From Benincasa hispida (taxonomy: Eukaryota; Streptophyta; Magnoliopsida; Cucurbitales; Cucurbitaceae): 64,000 bases of DNA. The stretch is from positions 60,779,744-60,843,743 of the forward strand of contig NC_052351.1 of the NCBI RefSeq assembly GCF_009727055.1, in the 5' to 3' direction. The position numbers and the translations under genes are program-made. The notes beneath the pieces are model-generated. The model was given only the letters and a program-made list of their open reading frames with translations, was not told the DNA's origin and searched no databases. Shown here in pieces: positions 1 through 12,935 of this stretch. Within the stretch, counting starts at the first letter, position 1, and each line of letters starts with the position of its first letter.

Positions 1-1128
1 ATGGCTGTCGTAAACCAATTGAGACGAAATGGTAAAGAAATCACCGATGTTCGTGTCATGGAGAAGGTTCTACGAAGGGTAAATAAAAAGTTCGATATTA
101 TCGCCACGACGATCGAAGAGACACAGGATCTCAAGAACATGACAATTGAACAATTTATAGGCTCGTTACAAGCCTATAAAGAGAAAAAGAAAGGAGGATG
201 GAGCAAACAGAGACCGTTGAACAACTTCTCCAACTCAAAATCAAGGAGGAGAATAGTTGTGGACGTGGAAGAGGTCGTGGTGGTCGAGGCCATGGTGGAA
301 GAGATGAAGTCAACACCGATGTTTCTCAAAACTCGCCTGAATCCTCAAGAGGAAGAGGAGGTCGAGGTCATGGAAGACCTGGAGGAAGGTCCGGGAGAGA
401 TAAATCTCAGGTAAAATATTATAATTGTAACAGAAATGGACATTATGTAAATGAATATTACTCATCTCAAACAGAGTTGATTGATCGAAAGAATCAGGAC
501 CGATCAACCGCTAGTACATCAAAAGCCCATCAAGGGCAATCCAATTATGCAGAGGAGAATGGAACCTTATTTATGGCTTCAAAGGGAGAAGAAGAAAGTC
601 AATATAGTATGTGGTATCTTGACATAGGAGCCTCGAATCACATGTGTGGAAAACGCGAGATGTTTGTGGAGTTGAATGAGATGGAGAAAGGTAATATTGC
701 CTTTGGAGACAATTCTTTGGTTGCCATCAAAGGAATAGGTACAATTCTCATTCGGTTAAAAAATAGAGAAAATCAATATATCACAAATGTTTATTACATT
801 CTAAATGTAAAAAATAATATATTGAGTGTAGGACAATTGTTAGAGAAAGGTTTTGAAGTTCAAATGAAAAATAATTGTTTGTATTTGAGGGATAATCATG
901 AGAGACTTATTACTAAAGTCTCCATGACCAAAAACCGAATGTTTCCTTTGAATATATGTAAGGATGTTCCAAAATGCTTGAAGACATGTTATAGAGATCT
1001 CTCTTGGCTATGGCATCTATGGTTCGGGCACCTCAATTTTGGAAGTCTAGAAGATTTTTCGAAGAAGAAAATGGTGTGAGGTTTACCACATATTCACAAG
1101 CCAAACCAAGTGTGTGAAGGGTGTTTAT
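1..1128 (+). pseudogene. Ty1/copia gag-protease remnant (element 1, 5' part)
   Basis: The window opens inside gag. Frame 1 (1 to about 195) reads a copia UBN2-type Gag, including MTIEQFIGSLQAY. A frameshift near 190-197 moves the reading to frame 3 (198-1079). That frame holds a Gly/Arg-rich stretch, a degenerate zinc knuckle (YNCNRNGHYVNEYY, outer cysteines lost), an aspartic protease core (WYLDIGASNHMCG, with DIGA where DTGA or DSGA is usual) and the GAG-pre-integrase motif WHLWFGHLNFGSLE. Reading stops at a TGA (1077-1079) where the family normally has Arg, consistent with a CGA to TGA transition. The element is then split by a minus-strand LTR and resumes at about 3193. The missing residues and breaks mean it cannot be active. 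Family assignment is secure; the exact lineage is not decided. Confidence 0.9.
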
Positions 1129-3192
1129 TAAAGGATCTTATACCGAGAGTTCCATGAGCGGGCTTAGATCGCTCTAATTTCACAGTGACCGAAACATAAA
1201 CGATATACATTCCATACAAATAGTTGTGCATATTAAACTCATAATCGGCATGCTCAGAATACAATAAAATACAAGGAAATGTTTCATACTAGATGAAGAC
1301 GCTGTTTGAACGATTGAACCCAAAGTAGTGGAAAACCTCCTACCAATCTACCAGCATCCAGCGAGTCTGTCGATTGCAATAGCACGATCCAAAAGTACAT
1401 GAACAATGCCGCAGGGACGACACCACCACAAGAGAAACCTGGGTGTCCTCGACGTCAAAAACCTAAAGAGTGGGCTCTGGTGAGTTTGGTAGAGGACGGA
1501 GGAGAAGATGTCGTATAGACGATAAGAAAGTGGGAGATGAACCCTGCTATCATATAGCAGAAATGCTTATCGTATAGTAGAGTTATACGATCGTTTAGGA
1601 AAAACTGAATGATCGTTTAGGAAAGATGAATACGATCGTTTAGAGAACGCGTGAAATACACGATTGTTTAGAAGAACGAGCTTCTATCGTATAGGCTCTT
1701 GCGATCTTTCACGGATTCTTTTTTGGGCGTGGGCGATGAATGCACGAATGAATATTAAAATGAAAACTCTTTTCATTGCTCTAACCCGCTGGTAACCATA
1801 ACCATCGTAGCCCCAACTTCCCACGTCCGAATGTGGATTAATCGGTTAATAATCAAATAATTAATTAATTAATTTAATTAATAAATATAATCATATTATA
1901 TTTATATCCTATAGTTTGATATCATATATCTACTATAGTATTTTTTTTCCTCTACTTGATATAAATCATATTTATATCTAATTTCCTCCAAAATAATGTA
2001 TCTCATACATTTAGCCAATTATATCATATATAATTAACCAATCCAATTATATCATATATAATTGAACTTCCTCTAGTCAATTTGAACATTTCAAATTAAC
2101 CCAAATACTGGTTCTCGACTTTATCCAATCTACCTAGGTGACCTAATGAATATGTGGTTCGAAGCTCCAACAGTACGTGAATAGCTGACTAAACTCTTTA
2201 GCCACGAGATTCACCATCCGTTAACTATCAGTGATTCCACTAAAGACCAACAGCTAAACTCTTCTTACCACAGATATATTTATGTGTCCATCGGACATTA
2301 CCAATCAAGAGTACGATGACCCTTCACAGATGCTCGTAAGTACAACTGGGCCAATTTACCATTTTGCCCCTGTAGTTACATCTCACTCCTTAAGTACCAC
2401 TGATTTCTCTAATGAACAATACAACATAGTCCAACTATGTGTGAACACCTCTCGGGCTAAGAGAAGGTGTATGGCGCCATATTGTTCAAGCCTTCGAATC
2501 AGCCATTAAAGGAGTTATCTATATACTTGCCCGTACTTGGGAGAAGGAGTGAATTCTATCTTGTGTAACTGAGTTTCCAGTTTCCAAATCAGAAGAATCC
2601 CAAAAGTAGTAGTATTGAGTCGGTGACCTGGCCACTCGCACCCATGCAAATCAAAGAACCGCCCTCAATGGCAGGAGTTCCCAACTCACTCAGGATTGAG
2701 GTCATGTTACCTATGGTTATCCTAGTGAAGTGAAGTCTCTGTCATGAACAGTGTTATATAACGAGACATTAACACTTCGTGGTTAGGTCTTATACAAACT
2801 CCTTGTATAGGACGCCCCCGCTCGCAAGTCCCCGACAAGAATGATCAAGATCAGACCATCTGTGGAAAGTCACAACATTTATGACCATTCCACAAAGCGG
2901 GCCGCATCCGTAGCATTACCAAGATAAGGTTTCCCTCCTATATCCATATACTATAGACCATTTTGGTTATCACTCAAGACATGATCCACTTGTATGTCAC
3001 CACATATATGTTTGAGTCACATACAGATAACCAGGGATTTTATGTTTATTGGTTTGTGGTAAAACAAATAAAACAAATAACTGAGTAAAAAAATAATATA
3101 TGAAGTAAATATCATATATTAACAATCACTGGTGTTCGTATATACTGTTTACAAACTACATGACACGAGACTTTAGGGCATCAACCCCAACA
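1129..3192 (-). mobile_element. Long LTR of the TGTTGGG copia family, minus strand, nested in element 1
   Basis: Read on the minus strand, the LTR begins at 3192 with TGTTGGGGTTGATGCC and ends near 1129 in a decayed TGAAGG-like terminus (TAAAGG on plus). It interrupts the element 1 integrase zinc-binding region: the VCEGCLL coding sequence stops just left of it and the ACATCATCGAAGTAG coding sequence resumes just right. The conserved family core is present at about 2100-3190, and CGATCGTTTAG repeats lie at 1558-1700. No internal region is attached, so a solo LTR is likely, but I could not find matching 5-bp duplications, so the left boundary is uncertain by some bases. Confidence 0.8.
1558..1700 (-). 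repeat. Dispersed CTAAACGATCG motif array in LTR
   Basis: At least four copies of (A/G)ATCGTTTAG on the plus strand (CTAAACGATC on the LTR sense strand), spaced by roughly 20-35 bases, with variants such as ATCGTATAG. The array lies in the promoter-distal half of the LTR, between the AT-rich block and the 3' terminus. Equivalent arrays occur in the LTRs at 44337-44575 and 52947-53130. Confidence 0.75.
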
Positions 3193-5736
3193 TGCCTGAC
3201 AAACATCATCGAAGTAGTTTTCTGAAGGAGTCTATGATAAGAGCAAAGAAGCCTTTAGAACTCATCCATGCCGATGTGTGTGGAATGATCAAACTAGAGT
3301 CTCTTGGTAAAAGTAAATATTTCCTTCTCTTTATTGATTATTTTTCTAGAAAAATATGAGTATACTTTTTGAAGGAAAAATCAGAAGTATTTGAAATCTT
3401 CAAGAGATTTAAGGCACGTGTGGAGAATGAAAGCAACCTTACAATCAAGGCCATGCGAACCGATCGAGGTGGTGCATTAACATCAAATAAGTTCAAACAA
3501 TTTTGTGATGAAAAAGGCATCCAACGTCTGTTAACAGTCCCAAGGACACTGCAACAAAATGGCATGGTGGAGAGGAAGAATCGGACAATCTTGAACATGG
3601 CAAGAAGCATGCTAAAGACAAAAAAGATGCAGAGAGAATTTTGGGCGGAGGCCGTAGCTTGTGCGATTTATTTGAAAAATTGAGAACCAACCAAAAGTGT
3701 GCTTGACAAGACGCCTCAAGAAGCATGGAATGGAAGAAAGCTCGGGATTGGTCACTTCAAGGTGTTTGGGAGTATTGCATATGCTCATGTGTTGGAAGAA
3801 AAAAGGACCAAGCTCGATGATTGAAGAGAGAAACTCATCTTCATTGGCTATGATGCAAGTTCAAAGGGTTATCGTCTTTACAATCCTTTGAATGGGAAGG
3901 TAATGATTAGTCGTGATGTTGTTTTTGATGGGGAAGCCTCTTGAGATTGGAATATACAAGAGAAGAAGTATGATTTCCTTCCATATTTTGAAGAAGACGA
4001 TGAAAATGAGCCGACTAAGGATGAAATGGGTGAAGGTTTGCCCATTCCAATGCCACCTCATCTGACTGATCAATCATCATCTGAAGGTTCATCCAGCAAT
4101 TCAGAGAACAAAATTAGCCCAAGAGGAATTTGAAGTCTATGGGAACTTAATGAGGTAAATGAAAATCAAATTGACATAATTCTCTATTGTCTTTTTGGTG
4201 ATTGTGAGCCTATTAGTTTCCAAAAAGTCATTGCAAGTAAGAAATGGAAGGATGCAATGGATGAAGAAATTCGAGTGATAGAGAAAAATGACACATGGGA
4301 ATTGACCAAGCATCCAAAATTGCACAAACCAATCGGAGTGAAGTGGGTATACAAGACAAAGAAAAAAGTCAATGGCGATGTTGAGAGAAATAAGGCGAGA
4401 CTAGTGGTGAAAGGGTATAGCCAATGACATGGCATCAACTATGATTAGGTATTTTCCCCTGTTGTTCGTCTTGAAACTATTCGTTTGATTATTGCTTTGG
4501 CTGCCCATAATCATTGGAAGATACATCAAATGGATGTCAAATCGGCATTCTTGAACGGAATTCTTGAGGAAGAGGTCTATGTGGAACAACCATTGGGTTA
4601 TGAAGTCAAGGGTGAAGAAGATAAAGTGCTTCGATTGAAGAAGGCACTTTATGGTTTAAAGCAAGCACCAAGAGCATGGAATTCGAAGATTGACAAGTAC
4701 TTTCAAGAGAATAAGTATATGAAGTGTCCTCATGAGCATGCCCTTTACATCAAAATGCAAGGTGAAAGCATACTAATCATTTGTTTATATGTTAATGATT
4801 TAGTATATACTGGAAACAATCCTAGCATGTTTGATGAGTTCAAAAGAGAGATGGCAAAGGGGTTTGAAATGACGGACATTGGTCTCATGAGTTACTATCT
4901 TGGGATCGAGGTCAAACAAGGTGAAGATGAGATTTTTTATATCCCAAGAGGGCTATGCTAAAGAAGTGCTTAAGAAGTTCAATATGAATGATGTTAATCC
5001 AGTTGGAACATCGATGGAATGTGGAGTCAAAATCACCAAGCAAGATGGAGGAGAGAAGGTAAATTCTATATATTTCAAAAGTTTGGTTGGAAGTTTGAGA
5101 TACTTGACATGTACAAGACCAGATATTCTTTATTCGTTTGGAATTATTAGTCGATTTATGGAGGAACCGACAACAACACATTGCAAAATGGAAAAAAGGA
5201 TACTTCGCTACATCAAAGGGACGATTGGATATGGTCTTTCCTATGTCTCTTCTAGCAATTTTGATATTGTTAGTTATTGTGATAGTGATTGGAGTAGTGA
5301 TTTGGATGATCGAAAGAGCACTACGGGGTTTGTGTTTTTTATTGGTGAAACGACGTTCACATGGATATCAAAAAAGCAACCCATAGTCACATTATCAACA
5401 TGCGAGGCAAAGTACATCGCAGCAACTTCATGTGTATGTCATGCAATTTGGCGAATAAAATTAGTGAAGGAGTTGAAGTTTCAAATGGAAGGTCCAATAG
5501 AGATTTTTGTTGACAACAAATCGGCCATTGCCTTAGCCAAAAATCCGGTATTTCATGGGAGGAGCAAGCACATTGATACCCAATTTCACTACATTCGGGA
5601 TTGCATTACGAAGAAAGAAGTAGAACTCAAATATATCAAGTCACGAGACCATGCGGCGGACATTTTCATAAAGCCCCTCAAGTTGGAGGCTTTTATCAAA
5701 ATGAGGAGTTTACTTGGTGTAACAAATCAAGTTTAA
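3193..5736 (+). pseudogene. Ty1/copia integrase-reverse transcriptase-RNase H remnant (element 1, 3' part)
   Basis: This continues the pol split by the LTR on its left. The integrase core spans about 3240-3690, with DRGGALTS and the glutamate in NGMVERKNRT; a TGA near 3356 replaces a Trp codon. RT spans about 4190-4960: the first catalytic Asp is present (HQMDVKSAFLNG), as is KALYGLKQAPRAWN, but the YVDD box reads YVND, losing a metal-binding Asp. Stops lie near 4426 and 4447, and a frameshift near 4900-4960 leads into the last frame (4900-5736). That frame has SLVGSLRYLTCTRPD, RNase H motifs (YCDSDWSSD, STCEAKYIAATS, FVDNKSAIALAKN) and the usual C-terminus ending at a TAA just before the PPT. 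Clearly non-functional. Confidence 0.92.
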
Positions 5737-5743
5737 GGGGGGG
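5735..5743 (+). other. Polypurine tract of element 1
   Basis: A run AAGGGGGGG abuts the TG that opens the 3' LTR and overlaps the end of pol. This is the usual site for plus-strand DNA priming in LTR elements. Confidence 0.8.
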
Positions 5744-6004
5744 TGTTGAAAAGTTTGTCATTATTAAACTTTATTTGTGGCATTTAGTGTGACTTTTGGG
5801 TTTTGTGACTTTTAGTTTTTTGTAACCAATAGTGATTTTTGAGTTATAGGAGTTATGTGAGTTATGAGCATTTGATGACATTTAGAGCTTTAAACCATTG
5901 GCATTCCTATGGTTTTGTTTGTAAGCCTATATAAAGGCATGCTTAGTTGAATGGAAAATATATCTCTCATTTTTCATATTTGTCCTCCACCTTTTTTTCT
6001 AACA
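5744..6004 (+). repeat. 3' LTR of element 1 (261 bp)
   Basis: It begins TGTTGAAAAG straight after the PPT and ends TTTCTAACA, giving TG...CA termini. A TATA-like CTATATAAAGG lies near 5926-5936. The 5' partner lies outside the window. This short LTR differs from the roughly 2-kb LTRs that dominate the rest of the window. Confidence 0.8.
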
Positions 6005-8940
6005 AGGTTTTCATTTTGTTAGAGATATGAAGTTATTTGTTAGAGATAAACAAATTTTACTTGAAAATGTCTATTATATTCCTTCTATGAAAACGAATTT
6101 AATATCTATCTCATGTTTGCTTGAACAAAATTACAAAGTATCTTTTCAAAATAATGAAGTGTTCATTATTTCGAAAGGTCTTAAGGTATGTTCTGCAAAT
6201 TTAACTTATACATGTTAAAACCAACTGAGGTAAAAGCCATTTTAAATATAAAGATGTTTAGAACAGCTGAAACTCTAAAGAAGAAATGAAAGATTTCTCC
6301 AAATGCCTATCTTTGACACTTAAGATTAGGACACATTAATCTCAATAGGATTGGGAGTTTGGTTAGGAGTGAAATTCTAAATTAGTTAAAAGATAACTCT
6401 CTACCTTCATGTGAATCTTGTCTTGAGGGTAAGATGACCAAAAGATCTTTTATAGGAAATGGTTTTAGAACCAAAGAATCTTTAGAGCTGGTACATTCAG
6501 ACCTTTGCAGTTCGATGAATGTTAAAGCTAGAGAAGGGTATGAATATTTCATCAGCTTTATAGATGATAATTCAAGATATGACTATATTTACCTAATGCA
6601 TCATAAGTCCAAAACACTTGAAAAGTTCAACGAATATAAGGTAGAGGTTGAGAATCAATTAGGTAAAAAGATTAAAGCACTTCGACTAGATTGAGGTGGT
6701 GAGTTTATGGATTTAAAATTCCAGGACTATTTGATAGAACATGGAATTCAGTCTCAACTCTTAATACTGGCACACCATAACAAAATGGTATAGTGGAAAG
6801 GAGAAATAGAACCCTATTGGACATGGTTCGTTCAATGATGAGTTATGCTCAGTTTCCTAGTTCTTTTTAGGGTCATGCAGTAGAGACTGTAGTGTTTTTC
6901 AATATGGTTCCCTCGAAAAGTGTTTCAAAAACACCTTACGAGTTATGGAAATGATGTAAAGGTAGTTTACGTCACTTCAGGATTTGGCGATGTACAGTAC
7001 ATATGTTGGTGTAGAGCTCAAAGAAATTGGAATGTCGTTCAAAAGTATGTCTATTTATAGCCTATCCTAAAGAGACAAAAGGTAGTTATTTTTATGATCC
7101 TCGAGAAGATAAAGTATTTGTATGGACAAATGCAACATTCTTATAGAAAAAGTATATTAAAAATCATGAACCTCGCAGTAAGCTAGTATTGAGTGAGATG
7201 TTCGGAGAAACTACAGATAGATCAACAAAAGTTGTTGATTAAGTTGGTCCTTCAATTAGAGTTTTTGATGAAACTGGCACTTCACATCATTCTCAAGAGT
7301 TTAGAATGTCTCGACGTAGTGGGAGGGTTATTTATCAGTCTGACCATTACATGGGTTTAACAGAAACTCAAATCATTATACCAGATGATGGCTTAGAGGA
7401 TCCATTGACTTTTAAACAGACAATGGAAAATATGGATAGAGATCAATGAATAAAAGCCATGGACCTTGAAATGGAGTAAATATACTTCAATTCAATCTGG
7501 AAACTTGTAGATCAAGGGTAAAATCTATTGGTTGCCTACAAGAGAAAACGAGACCAAGCTGATAAGGTACAAACCCATAAAGCTAGACTCATGGCAAAAG
7601 GGTTTACCCAAAGAGAGGGGATAGACTATGAAAAAACTATATCTCTAGTTGTCATGATTAAGTCTTAAAATACTCTTGTTCATTACCGTCTTTTATGATT
7701 ATGAAATCTCACAATGGATGTTAAGACAACTTTTCTAAATGGCTATCTTGAAGAGAGTATCTATAAGTCTCAATCAGAGAGGTTTAGTGAATAGGGTCGA
7801 GCAAAAGGTTTGCAAGCTTAATAGATCCATTTATGGGTTAAAACAAGCATCTCGATGACACTGCGATCAAATCTTATGGCTTTGAATAGAATGTTGACAA
7901 ACCTTGTATTTACAAGAAAATTGTCAACAAAATTGTAGCTTTTTCAATTCTATATGTTGATGATATTCTACTCATAGGAAATAAAGTAGAATTTCTAGCA
8001 AATATTAAGAGATGACTAGCTACGTAGTTCCAAATGAAGGATTTGGGAGAAACACAGTATGTTTTTGGAATCCAAATAGTTCGGAATCGTAAGAACGGAA
8101 CGCTGACATTGTTTCAGCATCTTATATTGACAAGATGTTGTCCAGATATAAAATGCAAAATTCCAAGAAAGGTATGTTACCTTTCAAGCATGGAAATCAT
8201 TTTTCTAAGGAACAGTGTTATAAGACACCTTAAGAAATGGAGGAAACGAAAAGAATTCCTTATGCATCAGCAGTTGGGAGCTTGATGTACTCTATGTTGT
8301 GTACACGTCTCGACATATGCTATGAAAATGGAATTATCAACAGATATCAGTCCAATAATGGATATGATCATTGGACTGTCGTTAAAAACATTCTCAAGAT
8401 CTTCGGAGAACGATGGACTATATGCTCATGTATGGTGCAAATGATCTGTTCCTTACTAAATACACTAATTCTGGCTTTTAGACTGATATCAATTCAAGGA
8501 AATCAACTTTGGGGTTAATATTCACTCTAAATGGAGGAGCTCTAGTATAGAGAAGCATAAAGCAAAGCTGTATTGTTGACTCTACCATGGAAGTGAGTAT
8601 GTAGCTACTTGTGAAGCAACCAAAGAAGCAATATGACTCATAAAGTTTCTGACTGATTTGAAAGTTGTACCAAATATGCACCTGTCGATCACCCTATATT
8701 GTGATAACAGTGGAGCAGTTGCCAACTCAAGGAAATTTAGAGCCATAAACGAGGAAAGAAAATTAAGTGAAAATACCATCTCATCAGAGAGATAATACAC
8801 AGGGGAGACGTGATAGTCACGAAAATAGCCTCTAAAGATAATCATGTTGATCCATTTACAAAGGTCCTCCCAGCTAAAGTGTTCGGGGATCACCTAGTAG
8901 GACTGGGACTACGAGCTTCATAAAACTAGGGCAAGTGGGA
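6005..8940 (+). pseudogene. Ty1/copia pol remnant (element 2)
   Basis: A 5'-truncated copia pol, heavily broken by stops and indels. Order: end of the protease/GAG-pre-integrase region (NVYYIPSMKTNLISISCLL, 6027-6218), HLRLG-like pre-integrase near 6310, integrase (SLELVHSDLC, YEYFISFIDDNSRYDYIYL, 6434-6694, then GGEF after a stop at about 6692), the distal integrase region through about 7300, RT from about 7380 with an intact YVDDILLIGNK near 7955-7990, FQMKDLGETQYVFGIQI near 8030, then RNase H including PYASAVGSLMYSMLCTRLD (8237-8518) and the DNSGAVAN region near 8705. It matches the pol proteins at 50390-52549 and 57006-60335, so all three belong to one family. No gag is left. Confidence 0.88.
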
Positions 8941-9036
8941 GAATGTCAAAGGTGTATAGATGCCCTAGTTTATTCTATTCTCTCATTACTCAACATTGTA
9001 TATATTTGTATATATGTAAATCCATTGGAGTTTTAG

Positions 9037-9050
9037 TCTAAATGGGAGTT
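9037..9050 (+). other. Polypurine-like tract before 3' LTR of element 2
   Basis: AAATGGGAGTT precedes CGTTGGATTG, the decayed TG start of the LTR. A second purine run, AAGTGGGAGAA, lies about 100 bases upstream at 8933-8943, right after the pol end. I take the downstream tract as the priming site because the LTR homology starts there. Confidence 0.55.
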
Positions 9051-12000
9051 CGTTGGATTGTATGTCCTAAAACTCACAGTTTGTAATGATAAAAATAGTT
9101 TATTATCAATAAAGATATTATTGATATTTATTCAATAAAATTCGTTGTTGAGACTGTTAATTACACTTGTAATGACTAAATCCTATAAACTAAGATCCAT
9201 GGCTATTACATGAATACTTGGACTTTATGTGGAGACATAAGCTGGATTGAGTTCGAGTAAATAACCAAAACGGTTTATAGTATATGAATAAGGTTGGGTA
9301 CTTTATCCTGGTAACACTATTGGATACAGCTCATTTTATATCTAGTACAAACGATGTGATCCTGAATCATTCATGTGGAGACATGCGAGTAGAGGCGTCT
9401 TATGCAAAGAGTTTGTATAAGATCAGGACTAAGAAACAAGTCACTCTTACTTTGTAACGTTGTTTACTGTTTAAGACTGACTGTTTCAAATCGATGACCT
9501 AGATAACTCGACCTTAATCTTGAGCTAACCATGAACTCCTATTTATTCAGAATTATCCTTAGATTTTTATAGGTGAGGGTTAACTCAATAGCATTGATCA
9601 ATAAGCCTCCAATTTCAGGGGTAAGACCGGGTAGATAACTAGGGATATAGGACTCAAGATAGAATTCACACCTACCTGATTTTGGGATAATAGACAGGTT
9701 GTTCTCTTAAGTACTGATTCTAAATCTTGAACAAGGGGCCCCACCCGATCATTGGCCAGAGAGAGACTCGATTTAATGATTTAAGGAGCAAGATGTAAAT
9801 TCGAGGGTAAAACAGCATTTGACCCAGCCGTTATTACAAACAACCTGTGAAGGGTAGACTTATTGCTTATGGTTAAATCAAGTTGATAGAAATATATCTA
9901 CAGTGAAAAGAGTGCAACTATTGAGCTATAGTGGTGTGTCTCGGTAGTTAACAAATATCGATTAATTCGGTTTAAAGAGTTTAGACAATTAATCTCAGAT
10001 CGTTGGAGCTCATGATCTGTAGGTCCATAAGGTCCCTCTACTAGCTCGTAAAAGATTAAACCTTGGATTACAATATTGAACGAATTTGAAACGTTCCAAT
10101 TCGAAATTAGAGTTTGGAATTTGAAATGTTCAAATTTCTACTTAGAGTTTGGATAATTATATTCGATATAATTAATGTTTAATTTTGAAATTAAATATAA
10201 TTTTAGTGTTCAAAATATTTTAATTTTGATAACATGAATAGGGATTCATGTTTTAAGTAGGTGTTTAATTAATTTAATATTTGATATTAAATTATTTTTA
10301 ATTAATTAATTAAATTTATCTAATTAATTATTTAAAATCAAATAAAATTTCAATTTTAAAATTCAATTGTTAGATATTGAATTTTGTATTATATTTAATT
10401 TAATTATAAATTAAGGATAATTTGAAAATTTAAAACAGAAATTTGGCTATAGTGGAATTATCCAAGAAATTGGATTTTGATAACGGGCAAAAATGCACGT
10501 TATTATAGGCATTTTATTTAGAATTATGAAGGTTGATAAGTAGAATATGTGTTGATTATACTAAGAATTCATATGTGGTGATTTACTAAGAATTCATGAG
10601 AAAAGTGAGCTTGCGTCAATCAGCATTGAAAATCTCGGCTAACCCAATATTATACGTTATTTTGCATCCAAATGTCTATTTTTGTAGCTATCGCAGGAAC
10701 CGATTGCATGCAGTGAATCTCACCATCACATATATTCGATGCATGGATGTTGCGGCCATTAACTTCATGCATCCATCGCATAGAGGTTGCGGCTACAGAG
10801 TAATAACCATAATAGAGGGATGAATGCAAAAGTGGTGGAGTGCGATGACACTTCGGAAACCAATCATGAACGCATACCTTGGGAGTATCAAAAAGTGATG
10901 TTGACATTTCACCTACCATGCCGTTAGTAGCAGAGATTCAGAGCAGGTCCATCACGTCGTTAGCAGCAGAAACTCAGAGAATGACCATTAATGTTGTCGA
11001 CGATCGAGCTCTAAATAGAAGCCTTAGAGCCCAACTTCAAATGATCTGAGCTTCTGCCTTCGGGCAGATCCTTGTGATCACAGATGAAAGCGTGAGAAGA
11101 CATTCTTTGAGAGTTCTTCATTCTTTCACTCATTCTGAGTGACGACCGGAGCTTCGCCGGAGGTAGATCTCGAGAGAGACTACTCCACCACCCATCCATG
11201 GCACCATCGGCAGCCTTGACACATATCTGATGGAAGCAAGACATTGCCTACATCTGGCCCTCCATCCCTCTTCTATCTCTGTATTGTATTACATTTTTTC
11301 TTAAGCCATTAATACATTTTTTTATCAATGCATTTCTCTATTTCCTTCGATTCCATCTTCATTTACCTCTTCTTTATTATCCTTTACTTTCATTGCAACG
11401 ACTAAGTAAGATCGCTAGAGTATCGCATACTTAATCATGCGACATAGACATATAAAGCATGTAACAAACCACCGAGAGGTGTGGTTGCACGAGTATTGTG
11501 AGAAAATCCTATTTTTTTAGTGTGAGGTTATAGCAAAGCTTGTCTATGAATGGTCGCAATGCTTGTCTATAAGCTAATCAATGACGACTAACTGCCTGAG
11601 AGGGTAAGTAGTGGAACTCACTAAGCAGAGTAAGCCATTCCTAGAGATAGGAATAATCTTATGTCAACCATGTTTTATGTGATTACCTTGTCTTATGAGT
11701 GCATCATTCATCATTTGAACATACTCGAGAGAGTAGTCTAAAAACCAAATCTAGGCTTGAGAGAGTCAGATTGGATCTCATAAGCAAGAATAAAAGTTTA
11801 GACATAAGTTCTATTTTCTATTACACAGCGCATGCACCCTATAGATAGGATATGATAGTATGTGATCACATCGCATGCGTCCAGAAGTAAGATACGATGG
11901 TAAGCGGTCACCTTGTTCATGTGTTAGGTTGTGTGAGCAAGAATAGAGACTTAGACATAAGTCCTATCGACACTATCGCATATGCATCGCATGCGTCGTA

Positions 12001-12935
12001 GTCAATTGTGTATAGCATAATTGCATAACTTGCACTGGCTGGGGTTACCCTTGCAATCAAGCCTAATGTTATAGTGAAGTCATTCCCTCCACCATTTTAT
12101 CTATTTTCCCATGCATCTTATTACGCGTCAATAGTTGCCATGTCTCTAACTCTCATAGTCATACTTCCATTGCTTAATCTGTTTAGTTAGGAGTAGAAGT
12201 AGTGCATAGTCCTTAAACTTCAATATTCTTTTATTCTTCGTCGCAAACACATTTCCTCATAACATTTAGCTACAAGTCCCTGAGTTCGACCTCGGATCAC
12301 CTCGAGAAACTTGCGATCTCGTTATACTTGGCGAGAGAGCAAGAAAACTTGTAACAGGAATGCATGTTCATCGCATAGATTCTTAGACGCATTTGCACAT
12401 CTCTTAGTCCAACATGTGACCAGCGACGCATGAAGAACGAACAATGAACGCATATTTATTTACTCCATTTTCCACGCATTAGATTTCTTAGTCGAATTTT
12501 TCCCTAAATCAACATGTAGCCCACTTCTTGAATGCAATTTGAAGTGTTAAATGGCTGGAAGTGTTAGTGCTTGCATGTGTTTATTAAATAAATACTTCAA
12601 TTTCAGAAATTGAAAAAGAAAGATGTTGAATTATTGGAAAATTCTGAGAATTTTAAGACTCTTTCTCAAACCCTCTTCAAATCTAGATCCAATTCCTCTC
12701 AATTCAGAGTTCCACAACTCAAATTCAAGGCTGAGAATAGTAGAGAAGATTCTCTTGGTGGTCTACTGAAAATTTGAAGGTCATGGAGAGCAGAAGGATT
12801 AAGGTGGAATTCTTTAAAGGTAATAAACTGAAACACTTGTATGTGAAAAACTTGTTTTTTAGCATGCTAGTAACTAAGTTTAATTAGAGTGCTTAATTAT
12901 TTTGTTTGTTTCCGCTTTATGCATGTTTTCACCAT
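9051..12935 (+). mobile_element. 3' LTR of element 2, interrupted by a solo LTR
   Basis: It begins with the subfamily sequence (T/C)GTTGGATTGTATGTCC, related to the TGTTGGGTTTTATGCACT start seen in reverse at 31414. Family landmarks follow: the GGAGACAT(A/G) region, TGATCCTGAATCATTCATG, GAGTTTGTATAAGA, the single-base-variant GTTAACAAATATCG region, then AT-rich sequence. A different LTR (10478-12481) has inserted with a GATTT duplication; the remainder resumes at 12487. The 3' limit is blurred: the sequence passes near 12930-12940 into a second LTR's AT-rich block. Net length without the insert is about 1.9 kb. Confidence 0.75.
10478..12481 (+). mobile_element. Solo LTR of the TGATAA family (copy 1), 2004 bp
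   Basis: It opens TGATAACGGGCAAAAATGCA and closes ACGCATTA (CA decayed to TA), flanked by perfect 5-bp duplications GATTT at 10473-10477 and 12482-12486. It is clearly homologous to 25422-27099: both share GACTTAGACATAAGT, ATCGCATGCGTC-like sequences, and the spacing from the terminus to a TATA-like site (CTCTAAATAG near 11009). No internal domain or reading frame is present. TG...CA ends, 5-bp target duplications and an internal promoter position argue for an LTR, not a DNA transposon. Which superfamily supplies the internal part cannot be told from this window. Confidence 0.85.

Noticed and set aside
2282..2509. Plus-strand frame of 75 residues inside the nested LTR
   Set aside because: It lies in the conserved LTR core, where the homologous stretches at 28680-28900, 45180-45390 and 61310-61520 are interrupted. 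Incidental.
10596..10919. Overlapping frames on both strands (10596-10823 plus, 10650-10919 minus)
   Set aside because: Both lie in solo LTR copy 1, no protein family is recognised, and copies 2 and 3 do not keep them open.
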